Origin: Tubiluchus corallicola
Lineage: Eukaryota; Priapulida; Priapulimorpha; Priapulimorphida; Tubiluchidae
Length of the DNA stretch: 64,000 bases
NCBI GenBank assembly: GCA_030141605.1
Contig: JAQGDQ010000013.1
Coordinates: 632,447-696,446 of the forward strand
Direction of reading: 5' to 3'
A program made the position numbers and the translations under genes. The notes beneath the pieces were generated by a model. The model did not search any database, was not told the origin of the DNA, and was given only the letters and a program-made list of their open reading frames with translations. Shown in pieces: positions 1 through 20,171 of this stretch (the stretch's first letter is position 1; each line of letters starts with the position of its first letter).

Positions 1-716
1 GTAACGGTTTATTAGTATAATTTTTCATGTGCAGTTCCCTCACATCGGAACTCTCAAACATCTTCAAGTATAAATTATATGCAAAGAAAAATGACTTCAA
101 TGATAATAGCTGACTGCTTGACATCCTGCCTGTTGAATAAGTAGATAGTTCATTACTTCTTCGGTGCAGTAAAATTTACTTTACAGAGAGAGGATGTATA
201 CAGACGTATGTAGCCTCTACTTGTTTACTCATTTTAGAGTATTGGCCTTGATAACGAACAATGCATTAGTTAGGCCCTCCTGATCAGTGTTGAATCTCAT
301 CTTGCCAAAGTGGCAAATTAATTAAAAAATGATTATGAAACAAGGTTATACCAGCAGAATCGCCTATATTTTCAATAGATCTCCACTGGACAGAATGGTG
401 ATGGTGATTTTGGGCGTTGATCGTCACACAATCTCGATTTACCTCAGCACCAGTCCATTGAAATAATCTGAAAGTTTTATCTGAAAGTTTAATTGCTTTT
501 GTCTGAGATTAAAATGCTCGAAAGATCACTTGTAAACTGTTTGTAAATTTTCGCATGATTTAGATGTGTTCCGTTCAAAAAGCAAATTTTGGAAAAACTT
601 AGTGATTCACAAAAGCAGTTCTGAAAACTGCGAAAATTACAAACATAAATACAAACAGGAACAGCTCACTGCATGACAGCAGTGATAACAGCTAATCATT
701 GGTTGTCTATTTTTAG
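1..716. other. Intronic sequence upstream of the first visible TTLL4 exon
   Basis: I read both strands for the earlier TTL-domain motifs expected before the HLTN exon and found none. This should be the intron preceding the exon at 717. No other gene is supported here. Confidence 0.6.
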
Positions 717-8296
<7,580 letters not shown>

Positions 8297-8299
8297 CAC

Positions 8300-9170
8300 G
8301 AAATAGACTGAAGTTGATCAGTTTTAAACCTGTCTGCACTTGTTACATTCAAAGCTAGAAATTGCACTTAGAATGTCTGATAACTGCACATTAGCACTAG
8401 TTAACTTCTATACGCCAACTGACACGTTTTCAGCGCAAGTAAACCCAGATTTCGAAGACGCGCTCAACAACATCACATCAATTTTTGTGAAAAAGGCTTT
8501 TGTCAATATATGAAGCAACATAAACCAAACTCCTTTAGTGGCACAAACACTTTATTATTGACTGTCTTTTCTGTACACTACGTTGTGACTACTAGATTAC
8601 AGCTGTAAAAGCTCAAATCAGTTGAAACTGGTTAACCTTGGGTATTTGCATATCACAAACCAGTCAGGTGAGAAAATGATTCACTGTAGTTTAACTTGCT
8701 GTAAAATTGTAACGTTGCTAAAGTTTATAAAGTTCATAAACAAGCTCGTGAATCAGTTCACGACAATTTTAGAGGAATACAACTTCATGATACTAGCAGG
8801 CGATTTTAATTGAGACCGAAAGCGAAATACTGCCCAAGTAAGAAAACTAAGAGTTCGTAAGTAATGCTGGCATGACATTTGCACTTGACGCTACGCGAAC
8901 AAATATCGACTTTACATGTGAAAACAAGGGTTTAAATGGGTAGATCACTTTATTATTTCCTAGAATTTGATGAACTATGTATCGTATTACAATGTACTTC
9001 ACAGTACTGACAGCTTGTCAAATCACTCACCAGTCTCATTAACCCTTACACTGGACGTGTTAGTAAATGGAATCAGTGCCAGGCAGTTTTATCCACGACC
9101 CACTTGGTCAAGAGCGAATGTGACGCTCAGGTTTATTTTAGGCCAGGTTATGTAACTAGTTCCTAACTGT
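8300..9170 (+). pseudogene. Degraded LINE AP-endonuclease fragment
   Basis: Short conserved blocks of a non-LTR retrotransposon endonuclease appear in order in shifting frames: LVNFYTPTD near 8400, MILAGDFN near 8790 (the GDFN motif), IDFTCEN near 8910, and LSNHSPVSL near 9020 (the SDH-like block, with Asn for Asp). Multiple stops and frameshifts show that it is dead. It begins essentially at the TTLL4 stop codon. Confidence 0.7.
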
Positions 9171-9567
9171 TATAATTCCACCATGAATTATTTTCAATTT
9201 TTGTAAAAGAAGTTTAGTTAAACTGTTTAACGGTATAACGCTAGAAGCCAACTTGTTCTGAAATCAGATTTCACCTGTACGTTCAATGTCACCATCATGC
9301 ATTGCGAATGAAGCCACGTAGACGAAATTTGGCTATTCAGTTCACCCAGGTATTCCTCTCTAAGCTGTCGAGTTAAGCGGACATTCTCATGTCATAAAAT
9401 GATGGTTTAGTAGTAATGTAGTAATGGTGCTTGCTTGTGGAAAAGCAAACTGTCTACATAGTTACGACACATAGATGATAGCTGCATGCCAGCGATGATA
9501 CTTACCTGTTGCTGATTATGTTTTCTTGACGCTGATGATACATCAGTTAATACATTATTAAAGATTT

Positions 9568-9755
9568 ACTTACCAGTTGTCGATGATCTCTGCTGCTAAT
9601 GATACTTACCAGTTGTCGATGATATCTGCTGCTAATGATACTTACCAGTTGTCGATGATATCTGCTGCTAATGATACTTACCAGTTGTCGATGATATCTG
9701 CTGCTAATGATACTTACCAGTTGTCGATATTTGCTGCTAATGATACTTTCCCGTT
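9568..9755 (+). repeat. 36-bp minisatellite, about five copies
   Basis: The unit GATATCTGCTGCTAATGATA plus CTTACCAGTTGTCGAT is repeated head to tail with almost no divergence. It gives a 12-residue periodic reading frame (ISAANDTYQLSM). The last unit is shortened and decays into flanking related words. No flanking gene uses this frame. Confidence 0.95.
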
Positions 9756-9779
9756 ATTTACTTGATGTTGATGCTACTG

Positions 9780-10990
9780 CCGTTTGTGGTTCCACGCTGT
9801 GGTTACGAAATTGGTGATCCTTACCTTGTGACGAGTACAGGAGTGCGAATGCTACTCTTTTTTGACGTCACATAAGTAGAGGAGAGTAGAGACGTAATCG
9901 AATGCATGAAGAAGTAGTGTGGCCAACCGTTCTACGGTGCACCATTTCTCGTAGAAGCCCCCTGGTGAGTCAGAGATGATAGGAGCAGGAGAAAAGTCGC
10001 CCGGTGACGCTGAGACAGGACTGGTGAAAAACGTTACGTTGTTCCTTTTTTTAGCCGGCTTAATCTTTATTATTAATATTTGTCTTACAATGTGTTTTGA
10101 GATATTTATTTAATTGTTATATTATTTTATTAATTCTGTGGTTTTTTTCCCCAGTGTTTTCGACTAAGTGTTTTATTCTTTACCAAAACGTTACACTTAA
10201 GTCACGAACCACCTATTTGCAATAGCGAAAATTAGACTACATCGTCACTGCGAACCAAGATCACATACATAAATATAGTGGTATGCTTAATATAGAACTT
10301 GCAAGCATTCCACCGGAAGATATCAATCGAATAACATACTGTAACAGTTTATTGGCATGTGACTGTAGACCTATCATCAACAAATATAGGGAAAGAAGTT
10401 ACGCAAATAAATTAAATGACGATCATTTAAAATAAATACCTTGGGTTGATAATTTAGCCATGTAATATCTTTTAGTACTATTCATTTCAATTAATTGTAG
10501 TTCTTTTTAAAGTTGTAACTTTGGGTGCTCCTTAATTCCTGTTGCCGTAGGTGAATCACATAATTTTTTTGCAAATAATCTTTTTTGTATATTATTACAA
10601 TGCGTAAGGGAGGCATTCTAATAATGCCATTATCATGCCAAATGTCAGAAATTTTAAACTACTAAAACAAATACCAGAAATACAGATTTACATTAACAAT
10701 AATTTTTTCAAGTTTTGTAGTGGTGAAAGTACAAATTAGATTTTTACATTAGACAAACTACATGCTAAAGATTGTCACATGACGAGTTTTTCAAAAAAAG
10801 TGGGAAAAAGTGACGCGCATGAGCATCACAAGATGGTGGTATACATGCTGTAAAATGGACTACAGTCAAAAACTGTACCAAAGGCTGCTATTTTACAATA
10901 GCTGCAAAGCTTGATTTCAAAATGTAATTACTATTATCAACGTCCTTAAATTCCGGGCTGTAAACTCAAGGGGTGTATATGTTTGTCATG
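9780..10990. other. Stretch without a recognised gene
   Basis: AT-rich sequence with a somewhat GC-richer block at 9790-10040. I found no splice-bounded exon, domain or RNA gene on either strand. Confidence 0.5.
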
Positions 10991-10997
10991 TGCACAG

Positions 10998-11838
10998 CTG
11001 AAACACGCCACCACTGCCGATGATCTTCCCGGGGGCATCACTGACATAAAAAAGTCAGCGGCATCACTCAGAATTTATCATCCGTCATGTTTTATGACAA
11101 TCGTCAGTCCGAACAAAGAAGCCGCCCTTCTTAGTGAACTTTTGTTATTAGTCAAAGCTAAAGAACATTTCTACGGGAAATTTACAGGTGAGTAGACAGG
11201 ATTTTCCAGAGAGCGAGAAGAAGAGAAATCGGGAATATTTCTTTTAGTATCAGGAAAAGAAATAAGCAAGACTGAGGCAAAACAGCAGTACTAGGGACAG
11301 TCAGAACTTTATGACTTCCATGAGACATCCAGTCATTTTTGAAAATGGTAAACACCGGACTTGGAGACTTCTTTAAACAAGGCATAGTAAATGATGCAAG
11401 TGACATATGATCCTGCTCTCTACAAGTTACCTGCAACAAACTGTACAATACATTTGTACAACGCAAGGAAGTGTTACTCTGAGGCTCCGGTTTTTGGGGT
11501 GATGATGTGCATGGGTTTCACAGACGGCTGTCAATAAAAACTGATGCAGTGTTGCAAATCATAGGTCATCCTGTCCTCTCTATAAAGCTTTAATGTATAA
11601 AAATGAAGAATTGTTTGTTGACAATGCAGGACCAGGTGACACGCAAATTGACAGCACAAACATAAGAGAAGTCAATACAGAATCGGAGCTTGACATCCAG
11701 TTACCTAAACCACTTCCAGAACCTGGTGAAGGTGAAGCAGAAAGCAGTGAAATGTTTGAAGTCGGAAAGTCAACTATTTTCAAAAAAATGAAGTGTTTGA
11801 AGTTGGAAAGCCAATTATTTTCAGAAAAAGTATGTTAA
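10998..11838 (+). CDS. Possible two-exon orphan gene fragment
   Basis: Two exon-like blocks agree in phase. The first is 10998-11187, after acceptor TGTGCACAG and before a strong donor G|GTGAGT. The second is 11630-11838, after acceptor GACAATGCAG, ending in TAA or at a possible donor AAA|GTATGT. The first is richer in GC than its surroundings and reads through YHPSCFMTIVSPNKEAALL and KAKEHFYGKF. The second is acidic and proline-rich (PKPLPEPGEGEAESS). I recognise no family and see no start exon. Just downstream is a hAT transposase scrap, so an exon captured by or derived from a transposon is possible. Confidence 0.33.
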
Positions 11839-11879
11839 ATATATTCAAAAGTATACAAACTTGAATCAAGAGTGCTGTT

Positions 11880-12003
11880 GAATATGAACAAGCGTGAGCG
11901 TATACTAAGCAACGAAGAACTATATTTAGTGGAAGAACTAGTGCAATTTCTGAACACATTTGAAGTAACAAAATCACTGTCTGCTAGGAACAACGTTACT
12001 TAA
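11880..12003 (+). pseudogene. hAT-family transposase scrap
   Basis: In frame from about 11883 the sequence reads ERILSNEELYLVEELVQFL followed by NTFEVTKSLSA. This matches the 'LVEFLxPFxxxTxxLS' block preceding the catalytic core of hAT transposases. It stops at TAA (12001-12003). The rest of the transposase is absent. Confidence 0.5.
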
Positions 12004-12612
12004 AACAAAGTGTGTGCCTCCATGTCTCTAGCCACCTGGTGTGGAGCTGCCACCAATGATTTTATCAGGAGTGGAGCCACCAAAAAAAGTCAGAGCACAT
12101 AGCTGGTATCTGTAATTATAAAAAATTATGGTCTTCAATTTCCGAAAGGGCTGTATCAGGAAACAAGAGGAATCACATTTTCCATTTTTTGCACAAAAGA
12201 GTTTAAGCCGACCTACTGTGTTAGTTAACTAAATTATGAATACTCGACGTGAAGGTGTCAAATCGCATCGCAAATCGAAATTCTGAGTTGTAATTACAAT
12301 AATGATTGATAATAAGTCGTGTATCAGGATGGTACCTGGTGGTGGTAAACTCTTTACTGTGTGCAATGGCTGTTACTCCATTGTGCATTACACTATTAAA
12401 GTACTGAGCTGAAAAGTACCAACTTCCAAATGAAATCTTGCTTGGAAATATGTCAAGGACTACATGATGGAGCGTGAAATTTAAATGACGAAAACATTGC
12501 ACCTGGTACCAATGCTAGACTTGATACCTTCAATGAGTCTAGCTTGTAAGTTTAAGTAACTTAATATAGAATCGAATTGAAGTTGAAACTGAATTCAGCT
12601 TTGAAGTCCAGT

Positions 12613-13100
12613 CAGGGCCGGTTTTAAGCCAATTTGATGGATTTCTTCAAATTGTGCTCAGCACCAAGAAGGCCCCTCCTCGAATCGAGGACTCTGTCAT
12701 GAATTAATGTGTCCAGTGTGCACGAATTTTCTTGATACTGTGAACACAGTGAAACTATTCAGTCCGGCATCGTACATCTATGTTTCAATGTTTTTTATTG
12801 ATCGTTTTTTTTATTTGTTTTGTAATTTCAGTTTATTGTCGGTTTTTGGAAGATACATACACAAACAGTATGTCAGTAATTATGTTTGCTTGTAATAAAA
12901 CATTAAATAATTCATACAGATTTTCAACTTCCTAGTACAAATCACTGTGGTTAATGGTGGAGCCTCAAGCCCTCGAGACTTTTTGGCTGAAGAGCTAGTA
13001 TATACACGAATTATAAAACATCAATCTTCAGCTTTTGTAGGATAGAGGGCACCACTAACAATCTTCTAATTGGGCCTCGCATTCCCTAGCACCGGCCCTG
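12613..13100. mobile_element. hAT-type MITE with 8-bp target duplication
   Basis: The left end CAGGGCCGGTTTTAAGCC and right end CTAGCACCGGCCCTG are inverted repeats. Flanking octamers AGTCCAGT (12605-12612) and AGTCCATT (13101-13108) match at seven of eight positions, as expected for hAT insertion. No transposase is present. The right end of this element was carried along in the AIMP2 exon duplication, so a copy of it is at 14257-14283. Confidence 0.8.
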
Positions 13101-15439
13101 AGTCCATTATCAGAAAACTAATATCACTGACAATCTTAAACTGGCTGTACAAAACCTTTGCCTCTAATATAGACATTTCACAACTTTTGATATGTTATAA
13201 ATGTATACAAATAAGCTGACCTCATTACCCTGATTAAAATAAATTATCGTGTTTAATAAAAATTAACATGAAATGGCTTTTTGAATAGCAGAAAATGCAT
13301 TGATTTTCTCACATGCTTTCAACCATTTTTTCACATTGTTAGGAACCGAGTCAGTCTGTTTCAGCTGCTGCAGAAAACTCCACATCATCACGTCGGCCAG
13401 AGAAAGCGATTCTCCGACCAGCCAGTTATGCGTTCCAAGTCGCGCGTTCAGAGAGCGAAGTACACTTGCAACGTCCTTCCGGCTAGCGTTTGCGGCATTA
13501 CTACCTGAATCCACCCATTCATCAATGCTCGTTGCAGAGATAGCATCTAAGGAATCGTAAGCAGGTTTGAGTAAGCGAGCAAGATATCGAGCGATGTTCC
13601 CTTCCCCGTAAATGGCAGGCTGAATGGAACTGTTTGCTGTCAGCGTGGGAACCGACACTGAAAAAAGCGAGAATTTTTACATAATTGACCAAGACGAAAA
13701 TGCAAGTAGGTGATAGCTGGGACAAACTATTCCAGCAGACTACTAATTTCACGTTTACGAGAAGTACCTAGCGAGTATTTTCTCCTAACTATTGGTCGTG
13801 CGAATCAACGATGGTGCAAAGAAGCTATAATGTGTGACACTGTCCGTTAAAATTCGATTACAATCAGTCATCGGTGAATACTAACTCATGATGACTCAAG
13901 TTATTCATAAGTAATTGTTTGGTTAACTCCTTGAGGACCGCACCAATCAAAATAGGTCTTATAACACGACTTTCCTGGTACTGTATGAGCACAAACGTAA
14001 CTAAATGATTACAAATTAAGTATTGTTCTATTCAGAAGAATCTCGGCTATCCAATTACGCTATTTGTTTAAACATTTATAAGTGATTTAGTTGAATAAAT
14101 TTAAGAAAAATGACCTCTTCAGGCATTCCAACTTAGCCTATTGAGTAGCTTAGTCTGGTGTACACTTGTGTGATCGTACACATTATTTTATCGATCACCT
14201 CTTTGCTGCAGCACAAAGGAATAGTTTGCTGTGCAGAGTTCCAGGAAAAGCCAACCATTGGGCCTCGCATTCCCTAGCACCGGCCGCGAGTCCATTATCA
14301 GAAAACTAATATCACTGACAATCTTAAACTGGCTGTACAAAATCTTTGCCTCTAACATAGACAATTCACAACTTTTGATATGTTATAAATTTATACAAAT
14401 AAGCTGACCTCATTACCATGATTAAAATAAATTATCGTGTTTAGTAAAAATTAACATGAAATGGCTTTTTGAATGGCAGAAAATGCATTGATTTTCTCGC
14501 ATGCTTTCAACCATTTTTTCACATTGTTAGGAACCGAGTCTGTCTGTTTTAGCTGCTGCAGAAAACTCCACATCATCACGTCGGCGAGAGAAAGCGATTC
14601 TCCGACCAGCCAGTTATGCGTTCCAAGTCGCGCGTTCAGAGAGCGAAGTACAGTTGCAACGTCCTTCCGGCTAGCATTTGCGGCATTACTACCTGAATCC
14701 ACCCATTCATCAATGCTCGTTGCAGAGATAGGATCTAACGAATCGTAAGCGGGTTTGAGTAAGCGAGCAAGATATCGAGCGATGTTCCCTTCTCCGTAAA
14801 TGGCAGGCTGAATGAAACTGTTTGCTGTCAGCGTGGGAACCGACACTGAAAAAAGCGAGAATTTTTAAATAATTGACCAAGACGAAAACGCAAGTAGGTG
14901 ATAGCCGGGACAAACTATTCCAGCAGACTACTAATTTCACGTGTACGAGAAGTACCTAGCGAGTATTTTCTCCTAACTATTAGTCGTGCGAATCAACGAT
15001 GGTGCAAAGAAGCTATAATGTCCGACATCGTCCATTAAAATTCGATTACAGTCATCGGTGAATACTAACTCATGATGACTCAAGTTATTCATAAGTAATT
15101 GTTTGGTTAACTCCTTGAGGACCACACCAATCAAAATAGGTCTGTAACACGATTATTCTGGTACTGCACAAGCACAAACATAACTAAATGATTACAAATT
15201 AAGTACTGTTCTATTCAGGAGAATCTCGGCTATCCAATCATGCTATTTGCTTAAACATTTATAAGTGATTTAGTGGGATAAAATTAAGAAAAATGACCTC
15301 TTCAGGCATTCCAACTTAGCCTATTGAGTAGCTTAGTCTGGTGTACACTTGTGTGATCGTACACATTACTTTATCGATCACCTCTTTGCTGCAGCACAAA
15401 GGAATAGTTTGCTGTGCAGAGTTCCAGGAAAAGCCAACC
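13069..15439. repeat. Tandem segmental duplication, about 1,188-bp unit, containing the AIMP2 terminal exon
   Basis: Copy 1 is 13069-14256 and copy 2 is 14257-15439, head to tail with small indels and few substitutions. Each carries the right end of a hAT MITE, the terminal AIMP2 exon, about 270 bp of intron, and the left part of a second MITE. Both exon copies are uninterrupted. The left breakpoint is inside the hAT element and the right one is inside the second MITE. Confidence 0.95.
13263..13657 (-). CDS. AIMP2: Duplicate AIMP2 terminal exon (distal copy, GST-C-like domain)
   Basis: This is a second intact copy of the AIMP2 last exon, with the same TTTTTTCAG acceptor, phase and stop as the proximal copy at 14451-14845. 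The two encode nearly identical 131-residue segments. I count three differences: Ser/Phe in the SxIQPAI motif, Ala/Pro in SLDxISATS, and Ser/Thr in DVAxV. If spliced to exon 3 it would give an alternative full-length AIMP2. An ATTAAA hexamer lies 6 bp after its stop; the proximal copy has ACTAAA at that place. It may be a mutually exclusive terminal exon or an unused recent duplicate. Confidence 0.85.
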
Positions 15440-18400
15440 GATCAGCCAAGGAGAAATTAAGGTATTAAGGTGGTTTCACCTTTTAACAGGAGACTTGAGT
15501 AAAAGTGTATCAGAGTGTTATGTCTGGATAGTTGAAATTTTCTGCATTAACCAAGTAGTACTGTACATTGTTACAGTGCAAACACTGCAGTTACTGAAAG
15601 CTTTTTTCATTTTTTCCCGAAAAATCAATTTTTAATTTGTGTAAGGTAAGCCAATGGATTTTATACATAATTTTGCATAAAAATCCAGTGTGTGAGGAGT
15701 AGAAAGCTACAAAAATTATTAAATATAACATAATCGCTGCTTAGTGAAAGCATTTTTTCATGAATCCGTGCAAAATGTAGCAAACGTTTACAGTCCTGAA
15801 GAAGTTAGATTACAAGTTGAAAGCTGACAGGTTTAACAGTAAACAATCTAAGACTGAACTGATTAGACAAAATCATATAATTATCCAGACTCTATGTTTA
15901 ATACTGCCAAGATAAATTAACTTAGAAGGAACTTGTAGCAAAGAGATGTTTGCATAAACGAGAAAATAGTTAACATTGTTAAACAGCAAAACTGATCATC
16001 ACAGGAATAGAACCAATCATTTATTTAAAGCAGTTTAGCTACCTCTGTCCAGCTGCAAACTAATTAGGGCTGAGATGGTTAACAGTTTAACAGACCACTA
16101 ACTGCTGTAACCGTTTAGAAAATCGCTAACCGTTTAACCATTGTTTAGCTATTTCTACTTATCCGTATGCATGAAACCTTGTATCTTTTCTGAGTTGGCA
16201 AACACAGTTAACAATGTCCTGCTTATATAAAATTGTACTATTTACAACATTGTTTCAATTAATCTGGTTGCCTAAGAAGCAACTAAATGGTAAATTGCAA
16301 AAAAGGTTTTCATCCGCATATGTTACGAGGATGCTGCTGTGTTGGATATTCTCACTGGTGCATGCTAGATTTGAACCACACTGCTTACTCGTGCAAGTCA
16401 TGTGTACTCGACATTTTCCCATATTTACGACATCATCAGGAACGGTTAACCGAGCACAATTAATAATGGTTAAACGGCTTGTGAAAAATTCTAACCAAAA
16501 AAGTAGTGAGATTTTTTTAGATTCATCATTAAACTAAGAAAATTACTTTTTTACCTTTTTTCCATATCAATGTGATAAAAACGTGACAATCGTCAGTGCT
16601 TGAGATATCGTTAGACAATACAGATCCTAAATTACCAATCTCTCCTAGAACACTCGAATGAGAGAATACAGAGCTATTCATTGTGATTTGGTCCCGTAGC
16701 AAGTGAATAAGAATGAGCACAGAGAAAGGAGGATTTGTTGGATTTGCACAAATAACTATGTTGTCTGTTGATGTTTCCTGCAAAAAAACAGTAACTAGAA
16801 TCATTTTCATTCAGGGAAGTTATGTAATGACAAAACCTTCAAAATTATACTATCGATTTATATACCATTTAACGTCATTAGAAAATCAACTGACGCTGCA
16901 AATGAACACATTATAATAATACATAGATTCATTTTTATACAAGTAGCAAATTTATAAGTAAAGTGTTGGAAATGAAACTATAATAAAAATGTAGCAATCA
17001 GTAGCATGCAACAAGAAATATTTATTATAAGTGCGCAAACACATTTTCTGCACTTTTCGTGTAAAAACTGAATGAAAAATAACAGTAAAAGTACAATTTA
17101 TTTCACCTTATGCAGATTACAAACTAGTGAAACTGCGAATACGCCAGCTTGGATAACCTGCATGTACCTTTACTATAAAGCAATCTTCATCATTTCGAAG
17201 TTTCTTAGAGACTTTGAAGTTTGGACACGAATATTGGAAATGAAATTACAAAATATGAAACTAATGGCATTAGACAAAACAAGTCATGGTATCAGTAGCG
17301 GACAAAAAACCAATACTACCTATCGTGTAATTCTAATATTACGCTGCCATCAGAAAATGTACATTTACTCTATTTTAATGAAATAGTACGATGAAGTTAC
17401 AAACGAAGCTTGTATCCACTATAACAAAATATTTACATGCACTGAAAATGCCATACTGTTGTTACCTTTGAACTGGCTTCTAATGAACCTGTAATGGCCA
17501 AGTCTACACTATCACCACTGACGTCTTGCTTTAAACGATCGACTTCGTCACGAAGTGATTTCAGTCTTTCTAATATACTTTCTTGCCAAGCAGACAAAGC
17601 ATTTACTTGGGATGCTAGAGAGCAATCACCCTACAAATAGCAAAATCTTTAGAACAAAATCATACAAATTACATGCACACTCATAACCTTAAAAAGGACT
17701 ATTTTCCATATCCTACCCTATTCTGAAGTACGAAAAATGTATACATTTTAACAAATATAATGACACCGAAGCTTTTCTGATAATTAAACAATAGGTTAAA
17801 TTAACAGCGGGCAAGCCTGTTGCATGTGTCTGCAAATTAGAAGAGTGAAGTTCAGTGTTACTGTACAACATTCAGTGTAATATGCAAAAATTCAGATGAA
17901 GATAAAAATTGAGATAAAAATTTAGGATTAAGAGTCAAATTTTAAATTTACCGCTGTGCTCACGCATGAGCTCTCAAACATATCTATTACATCACAAACA
18001 AACAGGTCTGAAGTGAGAGGTACAGCACCTGTTTTTCATGCAATGCATTTCTGAAAAGCAGCCGCTAGTGCCCATCTAAGTAACAAATGGCGACATGCAT
18101 GTAACAGCAAAGAACTAATTGAGGGAACACAAAATTACTTTTGTGTGGTAATAATTCTTTCACGTGCGCCATTCTTTAAAAAATGGTACGTTCCCTTTCA
18201 ATATGTTAAGGAGTAGATTGGTTTAACCTACAGTTCAGGATTGGGTCCAGTTTCCCTTTAATAATATGCAGTCTACTTAGATAAAATAAGTCTACAGGTT
18301 ACCAGCTCATAGAAATTAAATAAATTAAGCCCATAAAGCAGCTGAAATGTGTCAAGTGCATTAATTAATTTTCAGGCAACAAATTAAAAATGTGTAGTGG

Positions 18401-20171
18401 TCAGCATAAATTGAAAAATGATACAAGATCATAAAACTGTGCCTCTACTGAATAATCCTTGGAACAATATCATACTTTGCCCTTTATTTGCACTAGAAAT
18501 GTTCCTGAATTTCATTTTCTTTAAATTTATTACACACATGATTTATTTGGGATAAAGGTGCAGATAGCATTATACTAACTTCCTAATTAATAGCAATTGA
18601 TTAACATTAATTGCAGTGGAAAAAGTAGAAGGCATTGCATTAAACTGCTAGTTTATTACAAATTTTGCAGGTTTTTTGCAACCCAAACAATTCCCATGTA
18701 GTTGTTGCAGTGTTGCATTCCCAAACAAAAGTCATTGTTTGTTGCAGTGAGTCAAAATATAATATACAAAATTAAGTCAAATAACAATAATAATAAATAG
18801 AGTGAAATATAGGTGGCAGTACACAAGAATCGCAGGTGAAAATGCATCACAATTTCTGAAGTCTGGCAAAGATTAGAACTGGATTTTGATTTAAATTACT
18901 TAAAGTTATGGAATGGTTTAGGCCAATAATGAAAATAGTTCGGTTTCCATCTAACCACCCGGGTAATATTTTTATCCGTCACTCGGCATAAAATTTTGTT
19001 AACTTTTTTTGTAAGTTCATACACTTACTTGTCTCAGTTGTATAAATGCCTATTTTTTAATTTAAAGCGTTAAACACAAATGCTGATTTTGCCTTACTTT
19101 TAATATAAGGTATGGGGGAAATAAACGAAAACTGCTGTGAAAGATGTTATCATTAACTTTGTAATTAACCTTAAGTTTATATCCTTGTGAATAATAATAT
19201 TTCAATCCATTTATTAGAATTATATCACTTTACTCAAGTTTTATGATTAGACTAGAGATTAGATTTGATTTGACTAATAATTACAGTTATACAGGGTAAG
19301 AATTAAACAAAGAGGAAATTGGTCCAACAAGAAAAATACTCCAATTTGTCATGTAACAATTAAAATAACTTGAAACAATCAGACGCAAATTTAACGACTG
19401 GGTTAGTGTCCTTAGTGACTGAAAATATTTTGTACAGAGGCCTTGTTAAGATCGTTAAAAAAAGTTTTGTTTTTGACAAATGCAGTTCTTCATAATGACA
19501 TAGCATGTGCTCTTCATCCTGAAATGTGCACCGTTAGCACACAGTCACATACGCACGTTTGTCTGGGTGTTTGCCTCTAACTTCCAGTTTCCACAAGAAG
19601 TTTATAAGCAAATAATGAGTCCATCGAATCTTATCCACTTCTCATATACCAGGAGTAGCATTTAAATACAATAGAGGAAACTTGTGTGAAGGATTCATTG
19701 TTCTGTAAGTTACCAAATGGCTTCTTTCAGATGTGTGGGCACGCTCTAAATGGTTTACCTTGTTATGTCCACAGGATTATCAGATAGAGAGAAAATGTTA
19801 TCCACATAAAGGCTCATAGGAATGTTGGCTGCATGACATTTTGTATTATTGCACTTATTAGAATTTCTAGTTTGTCTCTGTTTTCCATCATTTTCTTTTT
19901 AAACATTTTTGTTGTTGGAATTTAACCTATGCACTGTGTGTAGCCTGGTGTTTGTGGGGTAATGTGGTGGGTGGGATGATGTGCATTGTCATTATAGGAG
20001 TATGTGCAAAATTTTTTGGCTGGTACATCAAAATTGTTTTGATGAGCCTGAAAAACCAAATTTTTACAACCGTACCTTTTCACAAGCCATGTACACGTTT
20101 GGCAGTTTGTACATGCAATCCGGCAACTGAATGCTATCAAATTTGCCACAAATCTGCTGCAATTTATACAT
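14451..20171 (-). CDS. AIMP2: AIMP2, aminoacyl-tRNA synthetase complex scaffold (proximal terminal exon)
   Basis: Minus-strand exons are 20171-20076 (ATG), 17630-17466, 16777-16555 and 14845-14451 (stop), with GT-AG borders and matching phases. The product is about 292 residues; the human protein has 320. Seen: the N-terminal motif LPDCMYKLPNV; a leucine-zipper segment in exon 2 (AWQESILERLKSLRDEVDRL); a linker exon with VICANPTNPPFSVLILIHLL and ending TLIWKK; and a GST-C-like domain (GEGNIARYLARL, then WLVGESLSLADVMMWSFLQQ). Family knowledge: AIMP2 scaffolds the cytosolic multisynthetase complex, its N-terminus binding lysyl-tRNA synthetase and its zipper and GST-like parts binding the other partners. 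The start is supported by an in-frame TAA two codons upstream. The downstream duplicate terminal exon at 13263-13657 could replace the last exon. Confidence 0.95.
15107..15808. mobile_element. Roughly 700-bp MITE-like element with AACTCCTTSAGGRCC termini
   Basis: Starts AACTCCTTGAGGACC and ends TCCTGAAGAAGTT in inverse orientation. A partial copy is at 13923-14256, truncated by the segmental duplication, and a full related copy is at 54572-55289. No coding capacity is visible. The superfamily is not identified: a TTAA precedes the left end but is not repeated cleanly at the right. Confidence 0.75.
15810..16554. other. AIMP2 intron, no recognised feature
   Basis: Contains several GGTTAACNGTTTAAC words in both orientations near 16070-16470, suggesting a decayed inverted-repeat transposon. 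No exon or RNA gene is supported. Confidence 0.4.
17690..18262 (+). repeat. Dispersed repeat, full copy, in AIMP2 intron 1
   Basis: Shares long blocks with 48610-49075 (same orientation) and 47955-48450 (inverted), including GAAGTGAGAGGYACAGCA and GCGCTAGTGCCC-like words. There is no ORF. A non-autonomous element of unknown class is the likeliest explanation. Confidence 0.7.
18270..20075. other. AIMP2 intron 1, AT-rich, nothing further recognised
   Basis: No splice-bounded coding block or RNA gene was found on either strand. Low-complexity AT-rich sequence predominates. Confidence 0.5.

Noticed and set aside
9568-9755. CRISPR-like array
   Set aside because: Units are contiguous without unique spacers, and the genome is eukaryotic.
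9577-9765. 62-codon ORF with 12-residue repeats
   Set aside because: Produced by the 36-bp minisatellite; no splice sites, start context or homologous protein repeat family.
13281-14748. Plus-strand ORFs opposite the AIMP2 terminal exons
   Set aside because: They are antisense shadows of the duplicated AIMP2 exon.
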